Positions 15,033-24,183 of a stretch of 64,000 nucleotides of DNA are shown here, piece after piece (position 1 is the stretch's first letter; the number at the start of each line of letters is the position of its first letter). The DNA is from Nocardia aobensis NBRC 100429. GTDB taxonomy: Bacteria; Actinomycetota; Actinomycetes; Mycobacteriales; Mycobacteriaceae. The DNA lies in contig NZ_BAFQ01000187.1 in the NCBI RefSeq assembly GCF_000308375.1, positions 1 to 64,000 of the forward strand, given 5' to 3'. The notes below the pieces were generated by a model. That model did not search any database and had not been told where the DNA came from. It saw only the letters and a program-made list of their open reading frames with translations. Both the position numbers and the translations under genes were made by a program.

Positions 15033-16736
15033 TCACTCTCCCGTGCTCTCGGTCCGGGCGACCGGGCGCTGATCCGTGGGGCTGCCGGTGTCGGTGCGGT
15101 CGGAACCGAGCAGCCGTGTCAGCAAGCGGTCGAACTCGCCGCCCCAGCCCGCCTGGTCGGTGCGGGCCAGCCCACCCATTTCTACTACAGTACGTCGTTC
15201 ACCGGAACGGTCGTCGTCCGGGCCTTCCGGATAGGCGCGCAACCAGATCCGCCGCCGCTTGACCACCAGCGAGACCAGCAGACCTGCCATCATCGTCAAC
15301 GCGCACACCAGCACCCAGCTCTGCGCCGGATCGTGGGAGACCTGCAGATTCGCGTACTGCTGCGCGCCGTCGAAGGTGACCTTGGTGCCGTCGGCCAGCG
15401 TGGCCGATTCACCGGGCCGCAGATTGACGCGCTGCTGCTTCGTCAGCCGGCCCTGTTTGACCATCTCCGGATCGAGCGAGAACAACGACTGCGCGCGTCC
15501 GGTGTCGAGTCCGGTCTCGCCGCGGTAGATGTCGATCGCCACCGCCGGATCGGTCAGGCCCGGATACGAGGAGGTCAGCAGGCTGCCGTGCATCAGCGCG
15601 GTGGGGGCGAACAGGCCCTCGATCGCGATCTGGTTCTTGCGCCGCTCGTCCTCGCTGCCGTACATGCCGCCCGGCGGGTCGAATCGCATCACACCGCTGG
15701 ACAGGAAGGTGGCGCCGTCGTCGGGCCGCCACTGGATGGTCTCGGTGCGCTTCTGCCCGTTCGGATAGGTGACGGTGAAGGTGGGCGCGTAGCCGTGTCC
15801 CTGCAGGTAGACACGGTCGCCGGCGACGCGCAGCGGATGGTTGACCTGGATGGTGGTGTCACGCCAGGTGTCGGTCGCCAGATCCTCGCCGGTCTGATAC
15901 GAGATGTCGGCGGTGAACATCTCGGCCTGCCCGTTGGGCAGGTAGTCGGCCTTGAAATCCTTGACGCGCACGCAGACCGGCGTCAGTCCGGTGCCGTCGT
16001 TGACCCGTCCGGCCTTGAAGGAATCGAAGACCGCCGGCGAGGTGGTGCAGAATCCGGGACCGCCGTCGGCGACGACGATCACGTTGCCCTCATAGCCGAA
16101 CAGCTTGCCCGCCGCGATCGCGACCAGCAGGCCGACCAGGGCCAAGTGGAAGACCAGATTGCCCAGCTCGCGCAGATACCCCTTCTCCGCGGAGAGCGTC
16201 ACCTCACCGAGACGGCCGTTGCGCACGCCGGATTCGTCCCGCACCACCGTGCGCCAGCCGCGCAGTCCGCGTCGCGCCTGCTCGATCGCCTCGGCGGGGG
16301 TGTCATCGGTGGTGGTCGCGGCGTGATGCGGCAGCCGGGACAGGTTGCGCGGCACCATGACCGGCGGTGTGCGCAGCGCCTTGTAGTGGTCGAAGACGCG
16401 CGGCACGATGCAGCCGACCAGCGAGACGAACAGCAGGGCGTAGATCGCGGTGAACCAGAAGCTGGAGAACACGTCGAACAGCTGCAGCCGGTCCATCCAC
16501 GGACCGAGGGTGCCGCGATCGGCGATGTACTTGTCGACCTTCTGCGGGTTGAGACTGCGCTGCGGCAGCAACGCCCCCGGAATCGCCGCCAGCGCCAGCA
16601 GGAACAGCAGCATCAGCGCGGTGCGCATACTGGTCAATCCGCGCCAGGCGTTGCGCAGCAGTGCGAACGCGCGGCGCGGCAGCGACTGGCGCGGCGGCTT
16701 CGCGGCGGTGGACGGGGGCGTCATCGTGGCAGTCAT
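15033..16736 (-). CDS. resB: System II cytochrome c biogenesis protein ResB
   Basis: A 567-residue protein. Three N-terminal transmembrane helices (about 40-60, 95-115 and 185-205; e.g. ALMLLFLLALAAIPGALLPQ) precede a large extracytoplasmic domain, and a fourth helix lies near 490-510 (SWVLVCALTMMAGLLVSLVV), followed by a cytosolic tail. Motifs SLVGCIVPRVFDHYKALRTP and LVFHLALVGLLVAIAAGKLF are typical. ResB partners CcsB in haem ligation. The start MTATMTPPST at 16736 lies 5 bp after the ccdA stop; the longer open frame to 17051 lies inside ccdA and is not used. Corresponds to Rv0528. Confidence 0.95.
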   Translation of the reverse strand: MTATMTPPSTAAKPPRQSLPRRAFALLRNAWRGLTSMRTALMLLFLLALAAIPGALLPQRSLNPQKVDKYIADRGTLGPWMDRLQLFDVFSSFWFTAIYALLFVSLVGCIVPRVFDHYKALRTPPVMVPRNLSRLPHHAATTTDDTPAEAIEQARRGLRGWRTVVRDESGVRNGRLGEVTLSAEKGYLRELGNLVFHLALVGLLVAIAAGKLFGYEGNVIVVADGGPGFCTTSPAVFDSFKAGRVNDGTGLTPVCVRVKDFKADYLPNGQAEMFTADISYQTGEDLATDTWRDTTIQVNHPLRVAGDRVYLQGHGYAPTFTVTYPNGQKRTETIQWRPDDGATFLSSGVMRFDPPGGMYGSEDERRKNQIAIEGLFAPTALMHGSLLTSSYPGLTDPAVAIDIYRGETGLDTGRAQSLFSLDPEMVKQGRLTKQQRVNLRPGESATLADGTKVTFDGAQQYANLQVSHDPAQSWVLVCALTMMAGLLVSLVVKRRRIWLRAYPEGPDDDRSGERRTVVEMGGLARTDQAGWGGEFDRLLTRLLGSDRTDTGSPTDQRPVARTESTGE

Positions 16737-16741
16737 GGGGC

Positions 16742-17611
16742 TCAGATCGGCAGGGTTACCTGGGAGACGAATACGTTGCGGATCCATCCGACGAACTGGT
16801 CCCACATCCCGGTGACCAGTGCGATGCCGACCACGACGAGCAGTACGCCGCCGATGATCTGGATGGTGCGCGAATTGCGCCGAAGCCAGCCGACTCCGCG
16901 CAGCGCGGTGGCCGATCCGAACGCGAGAATCACGAACGGCAGGCCGAGACCGAGGCAGTACGCCACGATCAGCGCGACACCGCGAGCGGCCGTCGCCCCC
17001 TCGGTGCCGGCGGATACGGCCATCACGCCGGACAGCGTCGGACCCAGGCACGGCGTCCAGCCGAGGGCGAACACCGCGCCCAGCAGCGGTGCGCCGACGA
17101 TTCCGGTGAGCCGGCGCGGATGCATTCTGGTGTCACGCTGCAACATCGGCACCAGGCCGAGGAATACCAGCCCCATCACGATCGTCACCACGCCGCCGAT
17201 GCGTTGCAGCAGTTCACGATTGACGTTCAGGGTCTGGATGACCCCGAAGACCGTGGCCGAGGCCAGCACGAATACCACGGTGAAACCGGCGACGAAGAGT
17301 CCGGCCGCACCCGCCACGCGCATCCGCCCGGCGCGCAGCGCGACGGCCGCGCTCTTGCCCTGGGCCTCGCCGACGGTGACCGGCGGCGCTTCGGCGCCCA
17401 CGAGCCCGGCCAGATACGACAGATATCCCGGTACCAGCGGCACCACGCACGGCGACGCGAACGAGACCAGTCCGGCGAGCAGGCACGCGCCCAAGGCCAG
17501 CAGCAGCGGCCCGGTGGCCGCGGTCTGCTGGAACGATTCGCCCACCGAAGCCAACGCCGGCACCGCCGGGGAAGCCAATGCCGGCACCGCCGGGGAGGCC
17601 AACGCCGTCAC
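16742..17611 (-). CDS. ccdA: Thiol-disulfide transporter CcdA
   Basis: A 289-residue membrane protein with six predicted helices. The two redox cysteines lie in FASPCVVPLVPGYLS and ALGWTPCLGPTLSG, the paired membrane cysteines that carry electrons from thioredoxin to ResA outside. It is needed to keep apocytochrome c cysteines reduced. The GTG start at 17611 overlaps the resA stop. The first 22 residues contain a duplicated PAVPALAS segment, caused by a 24-bp DNA repeat (17547-17570, 17571-17594, then half a copy), which is absent from ordinary CcdA N-termini. Corresponds to Rv0527. Confidence 0.94.
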   Translation of the reverse strand: MTALASPAVPALASPAVPALASVGESFQQTAATGPLLLALGACLLAGLVSFASPCVVPLVPGYLSYLAGLVGAEAPPVTVGEAQGKSAAVALRAGRMRVAGAAGLFVAGFTVVFVLASATVFGVIQTLNVNRELLQRIGGVVTIVMGLVFLGLVPMLQRDTRMHPRRLTGIVGAPLLGAVFALGWTPCLGPTLSGVMAVSAGTEGATAARGVALIVAYCLGLGLPFVILAFGSATALRGVGWLRRNSRTIQIIGGVLLVVVGIALVTGMWDQFVGWIRNVFVSQVTLPI

Positions 17612-18216
17612 TGCCGGCCCTCCTGCGCGACCTGATTCACCACCGGCAGCAGATCCTCGGCCAGCAACGACCGCAGGAAGACCGCGGCGACGCGATGCTG
17701 CCGATCCAGCACCAGCGTGGTGGGGATGACGCTGGTGGGGAATTTGCCGCCGAGCGCCAGCAGGCTGCGCATCTCGGGGTCGTAGATGGAGGGATAGCCG
17801 ACATGGTTGTCGGTCACGAAGTCGCGCGCCTTGTCTTCCTGCGGATCACGCACATTGATCCCCAGGAAGGCGACGCCCTTGTCCTTGGACTGTTCGTAGA
17901 CCTGTTCCAGCGCGGGCGCTTCCGCGCGGCACGGCCCGCACCACTGGCCCCAGAGGTTCAGCACGACGACCTGATTCGGGAAGTCGTCGACCGAGACGGT
18001 CTTGCCGGTCAGCAGATTCGGTCCCGACAGGTGGCCGATCGTGCCGCGCGCGGCCGGTGGGTCGTACCGGATATCGGTCTTGCCACCGGGTGAGACGAAA
18101 TCGAAGGTGCCGCCCTGGGCGACCGCGTCGTTACCCGACGAACAACCGGCCAGCGCGGCGACGACCGCCACGCAGGCCAGCAGCATCGGCAGCAGACGCC
18201 GGACCGCCCCGCTCAC
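17608..18216 (-). CDS. resA: ResA/TlpA-type lipoprotein thiol-disulfide reductase
   Basis: A 202-residue exported thioredoxin-fold protein. The signal sequence ends in the lipobox LAGC, with C25 as the lipidated residue. The redox site is C93-C96 in WGQWCGPCRAEAP, and the cis-proline region is IPTTLVLD. It reduces the CXXCH cysteines of apocytochromes with electrons from CcdA. The GTG start at 18216 overlaps the stop of the phosphatase gene (GTGA) and places the signal peptide at the N-terminus; the longer frame to 18345 lies in the upstream gene. Corresponds to Rv0526. Confidence 0.93.
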   Translation of the reverse strand: MSGAVRRLLPMLLACVAVVAALAGCSSGNDAVAQGGTFDFVSPGGKTDIRYDPPAARGTIGHLSGPNLLTGKTVSVDDFPNQVVVLNLWGQWCGPCRAEAPALEQVYEQSKDKGVAFLGINVRDPQEDKARDFVTDNHVGYPSIYDPEMRSLLALGGKFPTSVIPTTLVLDRQHRVAAVFLRSLLAEDLLPVVNQVAQEGRQ

Positions 18217-19016
18217 GCCCCGGTCACCCTGGGATCCGAGCCGCCGGACGGCTCGGAGTAGACGATGTCGATCAACGTATCGCCTTGGTACACAAGCGAA
18301 GTCAGCGAAGCCAGCGAGCACTGCCGCTGCCGCGGATCGTGCCACAGCCGCTTACCCTCCAGGAAGCGGCGCAGCGTCCACACCGGCAGCTGATGCGATA
18401 CCACCACGGCCTCGTGCCCGGCGGCCTCCACCCGCGCCTTGTTGACGGCGGCGAGCATGCGATGCGCGATCTGCAGATACGGCTCCCCCCACGACGGGGT
18501 GAACGGATCGCGCAGCTTCCACCAGTGCCGCGGCTTGCGCAGCGCGCCGTCGCCGACCGATACCCGCAGGCCCTCGAAGGTGTTGCCGGCCTCGATGAGG
18601 TTGTCGTCGGTGCGCACGATCAGCCCGTGCTGTCCGGCGATCGGCGCGGCGGTCTCCTGGGCGCGCTGCAGCGGCGAGGCGACGACCAGGGCGATGTCGT
18701 GGTCGGCGAGAGTGCGCGCCACCGTCGCCGCCTGCGAACGGCCAGTCACCGAGAGACTGAAGCCGGGCAGGCGGCCGTAGAGGATGCCCTTGGGGTTGTG
18801 CACCTCGCCGTGGCGCATCACGTGGACGATCGTCTCGGTATCCGAGGCGACGTCCCCGGGGAGCGAGGGAACCTTGCCGGCATCGGCTCCCGAGCCGGGC
18901 ACGGGCGCCTGCGACGGTTCGGTGTCCTCGTTCACCGCGGCCGCACCGGTCGGTTCTTCGTGCGAGGGGGATTCTGTTGCGGCAGTGACGGATTCGAGCT
19001 GATCTGAGTCGCTCAC
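18213..19016 (-). CDS. Histidine phosphatase superfamily protein
   Basis: A 267-residue protein. The first 55 residues are acidic and low-complexity; the phosphatase domain starts at [20 protein letters not shown], with the catalytic RHG histidine, and ends with the second histidine in [17 protein letters not shown]. Substrate unknown; the family covers phosphoglycerate mutases and many small-molecule phosphatases. GTG start overlapping the hemL stop, and stop overlapping the resA start, so it sits inside the haem/cytochrome operon as in M. tuberculosis (Rv0525). Why a phosphatase is kept here is not known. Confidence 0.9.
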   Translation of the reverse strand: MSDSDQLESVTAATESPSHEEPTGAAAVNEDTEPSQAPVPGSGADAGKVPSLPGDVASDTETIVHVMRHGEVHNPKGILYGRLPGFSLSVTGRSQAATVARTLADHDIALVVASPLQRAQETAAPIAGQHGLIVRTDDNLIEAGNTFEGLRVSVGDGALRKPRHWWKLRDPFTPSWGEPYLQIAHRMLAAVNKARVEAAGHEAVVVSHQLPVWTLRRFLEGKRLWHDPRQRQCSLASLTSLVYQGDTLIDIVYSEPSGGSDPRVTGA

Positions 19017-20356
19017 GCGCGGGATCCTTCGGGTGTGGCGGCCGCGGCTGCCGCGGCGGCGGCGGGCAGTGCGGCAGCGATACGGTCGAATGCGTCCTCG
19101 TCGAGGGCGGCCGAGACGAACCAGGCCTCGAACGGGCTCGGCGGCGCGTAGACGCCACGCTCCAGCAGCGCGTGGAAGAAGGCCGGGAAACGCCAGGTGG
19201 CGGTGGCCTTGGCGGTCGCGTAGTCGGTAACCGGACCCTCGGCGAAGAACACGCTCACCATATTGCCCGCGAATTGCACGGTGTGCGGGACCCCCGCGGT
19301 GGTCAGAGCCTCGGTGATCAGGGATCCGAGTCGTTCGGCGTTGCGGTCGAGGGCCGCGTAGACGTCCGCGTCGGCGGCACGCAGCGTGGCCAGACCGGCC
19401 GCCACCGCCACCGGATTACCCGAGAGCGTGCCCGCCTGATACACCGGCCCGATCGGCGCGAGGTGATCCATGACCTCGGCGCGGCCACCGAAGGCCGCGG
19501 CCGGGAGTCCGCCGCTCATCACCTTGCCGAAGGTGTACAGGTCGCCGGCCACCGGATCGCGGCCGTACCAGCCCGCGGCGCTGACGCGGAAGCCGGTCAT
19601 CACCTCGTCCATGATCAGCAGGGCGCCGTGTTCGCTGGTCAGCTCGCGCAGGCCGGCGTTGAAACCGGGCAGCGGCGGGACCGCGCCCATATTGCCGGCG
19701 GCCGCCTCGGTGATCACGGCGGCGATCTGGCCCGGATATTCGGCGAAGGCCGTGGCGACGGCTTCGAGGTCGTTGTAGGGCAGCACGAGGGTGTCGGAGG
19801 CTTGCGCCCCGGTCACACCCGGCGAGGTGGGCAGACCCAGGGTGGCGACGCCGGAACCGGCATCGGCCAGCAACGCGTCGACATGGCCGTGATAGCAGCC
19901 CGCGAACTTGACGATCTTGCTGCGCCCGGTGAATCCGCGCGCCAGCCGCACCGCGCTCATGGTGGCCTCGGTGCCGGAGTTCACCAGCCGCACCCGCTGC
20001 ACCGGATCGACCCGCGCGGCGATCGCCTCGGCCAGCTCGATCTCGGCCTCGGTCGGCGCGCCGAAGGACAGCCCGCTGGTGGCCGCCCGCTGCACCGCGT
20101 CCACGACGGCCGGGTGCGCATGTCCCAGGATCATCGGCCCCCAGGAACACACCAGGTCCACATAGTCGTTGCCGTCGGCGTCGGTGAGCGTGTACCCACG
20201 CGCCGAAGCGATGAATCGCGGGGTGCCGCCGACCGAATTGAAGGCCCGCACAGGCGAGTTCACACCGCCGGGGATGATCGCGGCGGCGCGTTCGAAGAGT
20301 CGGGCGGAGACCGGCACGTTTACCTGGGTCGCGCGCGGAGAAGAACTCACGACCAC
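19013..20356 (-). CDS. hemL: Glutamate-1-semialdehyde 2,1-aminomutase
   Basis: A 447-residue class III aminotransferase-fold enzyme. The PLP lysine is K278 in [19 protein letters not shown], and other conserved stretches are [20 protein letters not shown] and [13 protein letters not shown]. It converts glutamate-1-semialdehyde, made by HemA, to 5-aminolevulinate, the committed precursor of haem. It opens the operon with cytochrome c assembly genes (phosphatase, resA, ccdA, resB, ccsB). GTG start at 20356. The C-terminus ends in an Ala-rich tail. The 243-bp upstream interval, shared with a divergent secreted-protein gene, must hold the operon promoter. Confidence 0.96.
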   Translation of the reverse strand: MVVSSSPRATQVNVPVSARLFERAAAIIPGGVNSPVRAFNSVGGTPRFIASARGYTLTDADGNDYVDLVCSWGPMILGHAHPAVVDAVQRAATSGLSFGAPTEAEIELAEAIAARVDPVQRVRLVNSGTEATMSAVRLARGFTGRSKIVKFAGCYHGHVDALLADAGSGVATLGLPTSPGVTGAQASDTLVLPYNDLEAVATAFAEYPGQIAAVITEAAAGNMGAVPPLPGFNAGLRELTSEHGALLIMDEVMTGFRVSAAGWYGRDPVAGDLYTFGKVMSGGLPAAAFGGRAEVMDHLAPIGPVYQAGTLSGNPVAVAAGLATLRAADADVYAALDRNAERLGSLITEALTTAGVPHTVQFAGNMVSVFFAEGPVTDYATAKATATWRFPAFFHALLERGVYAPPSPFEAWFVSAALDEDAFDRIAAALPAAAAAAAAATPEGSRA

Positions 20357-20599
20357 CAGTGTCGCAGCCCCCGCCGGAGCGGTCGACGACAGGGTGTAGT
20401 GGGGTGAGCCACCCCACAGGGCAAGCCGGCATATTGTACTCCCGCTCGCCCGACCAGCGGTTTGCCGAGAATTTCCTCACATTCGCCCGTCGGCGCCCGC
20501 AGCGCAACACGCGGCGTAAATTTCCTGCCATAAGGGTTGTGGCCTGGTTGCCCATGCGTAACCTCGTACCCACCATCACGCTCATCGCCGGGAGGGTCC

Positions 20600-20983
20600 A
20601 TGCGCAAAGCAGTATTCGGGGTAGCCCTGTTGACAACCCTCGTCGGCTCCGTCGCGGCAGCGACCCAGGCCGCCGCCCTGACGCCCGTCGTCCAGCCCGA
20701 GCAGCAGCGCGCCGGAGTGATCCTCACCCACGACGAGACCGCCGCGCTCGGCGACGGGCCGATTCCGGCACTGGTCACGATGGTCGTTCCGGAGAGCCGG
20801 ATCGGTGCGGGCCTGAAGCCGGACACCCAGCTCTATCACGATCAGAACGGCAACGTGCACGCCTCACTGCGGCAGGTGATCGAGGAGGCGGCGAGCCACC
20901 CGGACGGTAGCGTCGTGGTGATGGCGAACGTGCCCGGATCGCACGGCACGCGCCTGCTCGACGTCTTCCAGCAGTGGCACTGA
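20600..20983 (+). CDS. Small secreted protein of unknown function
   Basis: A 127-residue protein. The N-terminus MRKAVFGVALLTTLVGSVAA is a Sec signal peptide with a likely cleavage after TQAAA. The mature part (about 100 residues) has no cysteines; notable stretches are GVILTHDETAALGDGPIPAL and LYHDQNGNVHASLRQVIEEA. GGGAGG stands 5 nt before the ATG, which sets the start against the longer frame from 20537. It is divergent from the hemL operon. I do not recognise a named family, although similar secreted proteins recur in Nocardia. Confidence 0.82.
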   Translation: MRKAVFGVALLTTLVGSVAAATQAAALTPVVQPEQQRAGVILTHDETAALGDGPIPALVTMVVPESRIGAGLKPDTQLYHDQNGNVHASLRQVIEEAASHPDGSVVVMANVPGSHGTRLLDVFQQWH

Positions 20984-21022
20984 CCGAAGGTCTTCGACCG
21001 GCACTGACCGCGCGGCGGCGGT

Positions 21023-21358
21023 TCAGGGCACCGGAACGCCCAGGCACAGCAGGGCATAGCCGGTGGACAGCAGGCAATTCAGCGGCGTGGGAAGCAGATC
21101 CAGCAGTGAGGAAACCTGCCCGGCGCGCGGCGACACCGCAGTCGCGGCCACCGAATCGGCGACAACCGCGGCGGCTCGGCTCTGCGCGCCGGATACCTGC
21201 GGACCGGCCGGCTCCACAGTAACCGCCGAAGTGCCTGCGGCCGAAGGACTTTCAGGCGAGGCGGCAGCCACGGCCACCGGAGCCATACCGATCGCCGCGG
21301 CCGCGAGAATCGTGAACGAGGATTTCCGCACTGCTCGGGTGCGCGTCATGGTGCTCAT
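21023..21358 (-). CDS. Small Ala/Ser-rich secreted protein
   Basis: A 111-residue protein. The start is either MSTMTRTRAVRKSS (21358) or the fourth codon (21349). It has a signal peptide (SSFTILAAAAIGMAPVAVAA) followed by a low-complexity Ser/Ala/Val region and a hydrophobic C-terminus (LLDLLPTPLNCLLSTGYALL, ending LGVPVP) with two cysteines. The tail pattern with two Cys and a final proline resembles small exported proteins common in Nocardia. It converges on the secreted protein at 20600, with 39 bp between stops. Function unknown. Confidence 0.68.
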   Translation of the reverse strand: MSTMTRTRAVRKSSFTILAAAAIGMAPVAVAAASPESPSAAGTSAVTVEPAGPQVSGAQSRAAAVVADSVAATAVSPRAGQVSSLLDLLPTPLNCLLSTGYALLCLGVPVP

Positions 21359-21439
21359 TTTCCGGTAATACCCACAACACTCGATCCACTATCGGACGGC
21401 GCGCGGCGAAAACGGGTGCGGCTGTGGGAAACAGGCGTT

Positions 21440-21679
21440 TCAGCGCGGGCGCACCGCGCACCGCACCACCAGATCGATGGCCGCGAGTCCCGCGGCGGCG
21501 ACCAGTACCGTGGCAAGCGCCAGCCACGGACCGGCGTAGTGAGTGGATTCGAAGGCAGGCTGATCTCCCACCGCCGCGAACCAGGTCCGGTGCACACCGT
21601 GCCGCCAGATGGGCACGGCGGCCACCGCGCAGGCCACGACCAGCACCAGATCGAGCAGGATCCACAGCCGGCGCATCAC
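21440..21679 (-). CDS. Two-helix membrane protein, last gene after hemB
   Basis: A 79-residue protein with two transmembrane helices (about 3-24, RRLWILLDLVLVVACAVAAV, and 51-73, WLALATVLVAAAGLAAIDLV) joined by a short loop HGVHRTWFAAVGDQPAFEST. Its ATG overlaps the stop of the upstream membrane-protein gene (ATGA), so it belongs to the hemB transcription unit. The size and place correspond to the Rv0514-type small membrane protein in the mycobacterial gene order. Function unknown. Confidence 0.78.
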   Translation of the reverse strand: MMRRLWILLDLVLVVACAVAAVPIWRHGVHRTWFAAVGDQPAFESTHYAGPWLALATVLVAAAGLAAIDLVVRCAVRPR

Positions 21680-22332
21680 GCGACATCCTCCTTGCCCTCG
21701 GACCCCACGTCGCCCTCGCCGTCCGAACCGGACGCCACCACCGAATTCTCCGCATCGTCGGCGCTCGCCGCGAGCACGGCCGCGGACTCCTGCGCCGGAG
21801 AGTCCGCGGACTTCTTCGCCGCGGGAGTCGATTCCTCGGCGAGCCGCTCGAGCGCGGCGCTCAACTCGGCGCGCAACTGCTGATGATCGCGCGCCCAGGC
21901 CTGCACCATGGCGCCGTCGCGCAATTTCAGGCCGATGCCGCGGCGGCGGCGCGGCACTCCGGTCAGTTCACCCAGCGCGCGGGCCGACTCCCAGGGATCG
22001 TCGTCCCACGATTCCTCGTCGTGTTCGGGAAAGACCCGCGCGATCGACTCCAGCGGCAGCGTTTCGGTGCCCTCGCGCAGCGCGGAGTCGGTGAGTTCGA
22101 CGCTGACGTGGCGTTTTCCCGCAACGACCTGCAGAGTCACGAATCCGGCGAGCAGAATCGCGCAGAAGGTGAGACCGAACCAGTGCACCGGGCCGCGCCG
22201 CAGCGCGAGTTCCAGGATCAGCACCAGCAGGCAGAGCAGCGGGCCGTAGGCGACCGTTCGCCAGCGGGCGCCGGGCTCGCTGAACAGCACGGAATCCGGC
22301 CGCACCGCGGCGGTGGATTGGGCGTCGCTCAC
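21676..22332 (-). CDS. Membrane protein with acidic C-terminal tail, hemB operon
   Basis: A 218-residue protein. Two adjacent N-terminal helices (about 29-46, VAYGPLLCLLVLILELAL, and 52-69, WFGLTFCAILLAGFVTLQVV) are followed by a PH-like small domain (GKRHVSVELTDSALREGTET, then GVPRRRRGIGLKLRDGAMVQ) and a disordered, acidic Ala/Ser/Asp/Glu tail. It corresponds in place to Rv0513 downstream of hemB. A role in protein-protein contacts at the membrane is possible, but there is no direct evidence. Its stop overlaps the following gene by 4 bp. Confidence 0.8.
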   Translation of the reverse strand: MSDAQSTAAVRPDSVLFSEPGARWRTVAYGPLLCLLVLILELALRRGPVHWFGLTFCAILLAGFVTLQVVAGKRHVSVELTDSALREGTETLPLESIARVFPEHDEESWDDDPWESARALGELTGVPRRRRGIGLKLRDGAMVQAWARDHQQLRAELSAALERLAEESTPAAKKSADSPAQESAAVLAASADDAENSVVASGSDGEGDVGSEGKEDVA

Positions 22333-22384
22333 GCAAGACCTCCGAATACGACGCGCGTGCCGGACCGAGCGGGTGGCGGCGGAG

Positions 22385-22504
22385 TCAGCCGACCTTCCCC
22401 GGGAGCAGCAGTCCGGCGAGGGTGAGCAGTGCCAGAAGCAGCAGCAGTCCCATCACCAGGACATCGCGTCGAATGCTTTGTCGCTGCTGAATCACCACGC
22501 GCAT
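22385..22504 (-). CDS. Very small (39-residue) single-pass membrane protein
   Basis: A short frame with ATG at 22504-22502 and TGA at 22387-22385. The N-terminus is basic and polar (MRVVIQQRQSIRRDVLV); the rest is one leucine-rich transmembrane helix (MGLLLLLALLTLAGLLLPGK). CGGAG stands 6 nt before the ATG, a good Shine-Dalgarno for this genome. It lies in the hemB operon, 53 bp upstream of the 218-residue membrane protein and on the same strand. Small size and position suggest an accessory membrane peptide; conservation would decide whether it is real. Confidence 0.6.
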   Translation of the reverse strand: MRVVIQQRQSIRRDVLVMGLLLLLALLTLAGLLLPGKVG

Positions 22505-22690
22505 CGATGTCTCCGATCCACCGAAGCCATCCGTGCTGCGCTCTCATCGCGGTGACCGATCGATGCGACCACCGACCGAAAAACCACATCCGAGGAGCAA
22601 CGCACAACCAACGACTTTCAGTTCCCGAGCTATCTGTGACAACCCTCACCATACATCCCGGTCGGCACGCGACAAATTCGGCCTCGCGTC

Positions 22691-23209
22691 TCAGTGGCCG
22701 TTCGCTCGGAAGAAAGCCTCGGATTCCTTTCTGCGGCAGAGGAATACGGCTCCGCAGGCCAGGACAGCCTGTAATATCGCCGCCGCCCCGATCAGCACCG
22801 CCGGGCCGCCCACGACCGCGCCGAGTCCGAACATCGACCCGACGGCGCCGAGCACCAGCACCACGGTCGCCACATCGGCAACCGTGCGCGCCCACAGTCG
22901 CCCGCGACCGAGCTCGTGCACCACGGCCACCGCGCCGATCCCGACGGCCAGGCCGTAGGTGAGGACCAGCACCTCGAGAATCGAGACCACGAGCTCCATC
23001 TGCGCCACGCTGAAGTCGGGCCGCTCGCCGTGCAGTTGATCGTAGAAGTCCTGGGCGACCTGGCGGCGATTACCGAGACGGTCGACCGCGCCGAGGATCA
23101 GCCGCAACACCCCGAGTGCGACCACGGCCCACCACAGCTGACAGGCGGTGCGCACATCTTCGGGTCTGGTTCGGATGCCGGGCTCGGCCGGCATTGTCGC
23201 CGGATTCAC
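22691..23209 (-). CDS. Four-helix membrane protein co-transcribed with hemB
   Basis: A 172-residue protein, GTG start at 23209 overlapping the hemB stop. After a polar N-terminus, four hydrophobic helices appear (about 25-42, 70-93, 103-125, 130-155; e.g. [20 protein letters not shown] and [20 protein letters not shown]). The loop [20 protein letters not shown] is shared with a large group of mycobacterial/nocardial small membrane proteins. Function unknown; coupling to hemB suggests the same transcript rather than a role in haem synthesis. Confidence 0.82.
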   Translation of the reverse strand: MNPATMPAEPGIRTRPEDVRTACQLWWAVVALGVLRLILGAVDRLGNRRQVAQDFYDQLHGERPDFSVAQMELVVSILEVLVLTYGLAVGIGAVAVVHELGRGRLWARTVADVATVVLVLGAVGSMFGLGAVVGGPAVLIGAAAILQAVLACGAVFLCRRKESEAFFRANGH

Positions 23210-24183
23210 GACAGCCAGTGCGCGGCCCCGGTGGCCCAGTAGGTCAGCACGATATCCGCGCCCGCCCGGCGGATGCCGAGAAGCGATTCGAGGATGGCGC
23301 CGCGGCGGTCGATCCAGCCGCGTTCGGCCGCGGCCGTGATCATCGCGTACTCGCCGGAGATCTGATACGCCGCGACCGGAACCGGCGAATGATCGGCGAC
23401 GTCGCGCAGGATGTCGAGATACGACATGGCCGGTTTGACCATCACGATGTCGGCGCCCTCGGCCAGGTCCAGCTCGAGTTCGCGCAGCGATTCACGCCGA
23501 TTCGCGGCATCCTGCTGATAGGTGCGGCGATCGCCCTGCAGCGACGATCCGACGGCCTCGCGGAACGGGCCGTAGAACGCCGAGGCGTATTTGGCCGCAT
23601 AGGCGAGGATCCCGGTATCGATGTGGCCGGCGGCATCCAGACCCGCGCGGATCGCGCCGACCTGGCCGTCCATCATGCCGCTGGTGCCCAGCAGTGCGGC
23701 GCCGGCCTCGGCTTGGGCCAGCGCCATCTCGACATAGCGGTCCAGGGTCGCGTCGTTGTCGACGGAGCCGTCGCCGGCCAGCACCCCGCAGTGCCCGTGA
23801 TCGGTGAATTCGTCCAGACAGGTATCGGCCATCACGACGGTGTCGCCGCCGACCTCCTCGGTCAGCGCGCGCAGGCCGCGGTTGAGAATGCCGTCCGGGG
23901 CACTGGCCTGGCTGCCCACCGCGTCCTTGTCCTCCGGACGCGGTACGCCGAACAGCATGAGCCCGCCGACGCCCGCGCCGACCGCCTCCGCCGCGGCCTT
24001 GCGCAGCGAATCCATCGAATGCTGGTACACGCCGGGCATCGAACTGATCTCGCGCGGTTCGGCCAGTCCGTCGGCCACGAACATGGGCAGTACCAATTGC
24101 CTTGGTTCCAAGGTGGTTTCGGCGACGAGGCGACGCATCGCGGGGGTACGACGCAACCGCCGCGGGCGGTCCATTCCGGTCAT
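23206..24183 (-). CDS. hemB: Delta-aminolevulinic acid dehydratase (porphobilinogen synthase)
   Basis: A 325-residue TIM-barrel enzyme that joins two 5-aminolevulinate molecules to porphobilinogen. The two active-site lysines are K198 ([13 protein letters not shown]) and K250 ([11 protein letters not shown]). The metal loop reads [16 protein letters not shown]; the three-cysteine zinc site of the animal enzyme is not present, which fits the magnesium-type bacterial group. The ATG at 24183 gives the standard N-terminus [20 protein letters not shown]. In mycobacteria hemB directly follows hemD; here 640 bp with a small plus-strand gene separate them, so hemB must have its own promoter. Confidence 0.96.
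   Translation of the reverse strand: MTGMDRPRRLRRTPAMRRLVAETTLEPRQLVLPMFVADGLAEPREISSMPGVYQHSMDSLRKAAAEAVGAGVGGLMLFGVPRPEDKDAVGSQASAPDGILNRGLRALTEEVGGDTVVMADTCLDEFTDHGHCGVLAGDGSVDNDATLDRYVEMALAQAEAGAALLGTSGMMDGQVGAIRAGLDAAGHIDTGILAYAAKYASAFYGPFREAVGSSLQGDRRTYQQDAANRRESLRELELDLAEGADIVMVKPAMSYLDILRDVADHSPVPVAAYQISGEYAMITAAAERGWIDRRGAILESLLGIRRAGADIVLTYWATGAAHWLS

Noticed and set aside
15012-17729. Plus-strand open frame of 905 codons opposite resB and ccdA
   Set aside because: It lies antisense to three well-supported cytochrome c biogenesis genes; its translation is His/Arg/Gln-rich without domains, as expected for a shadow frame in high-GC DNA.
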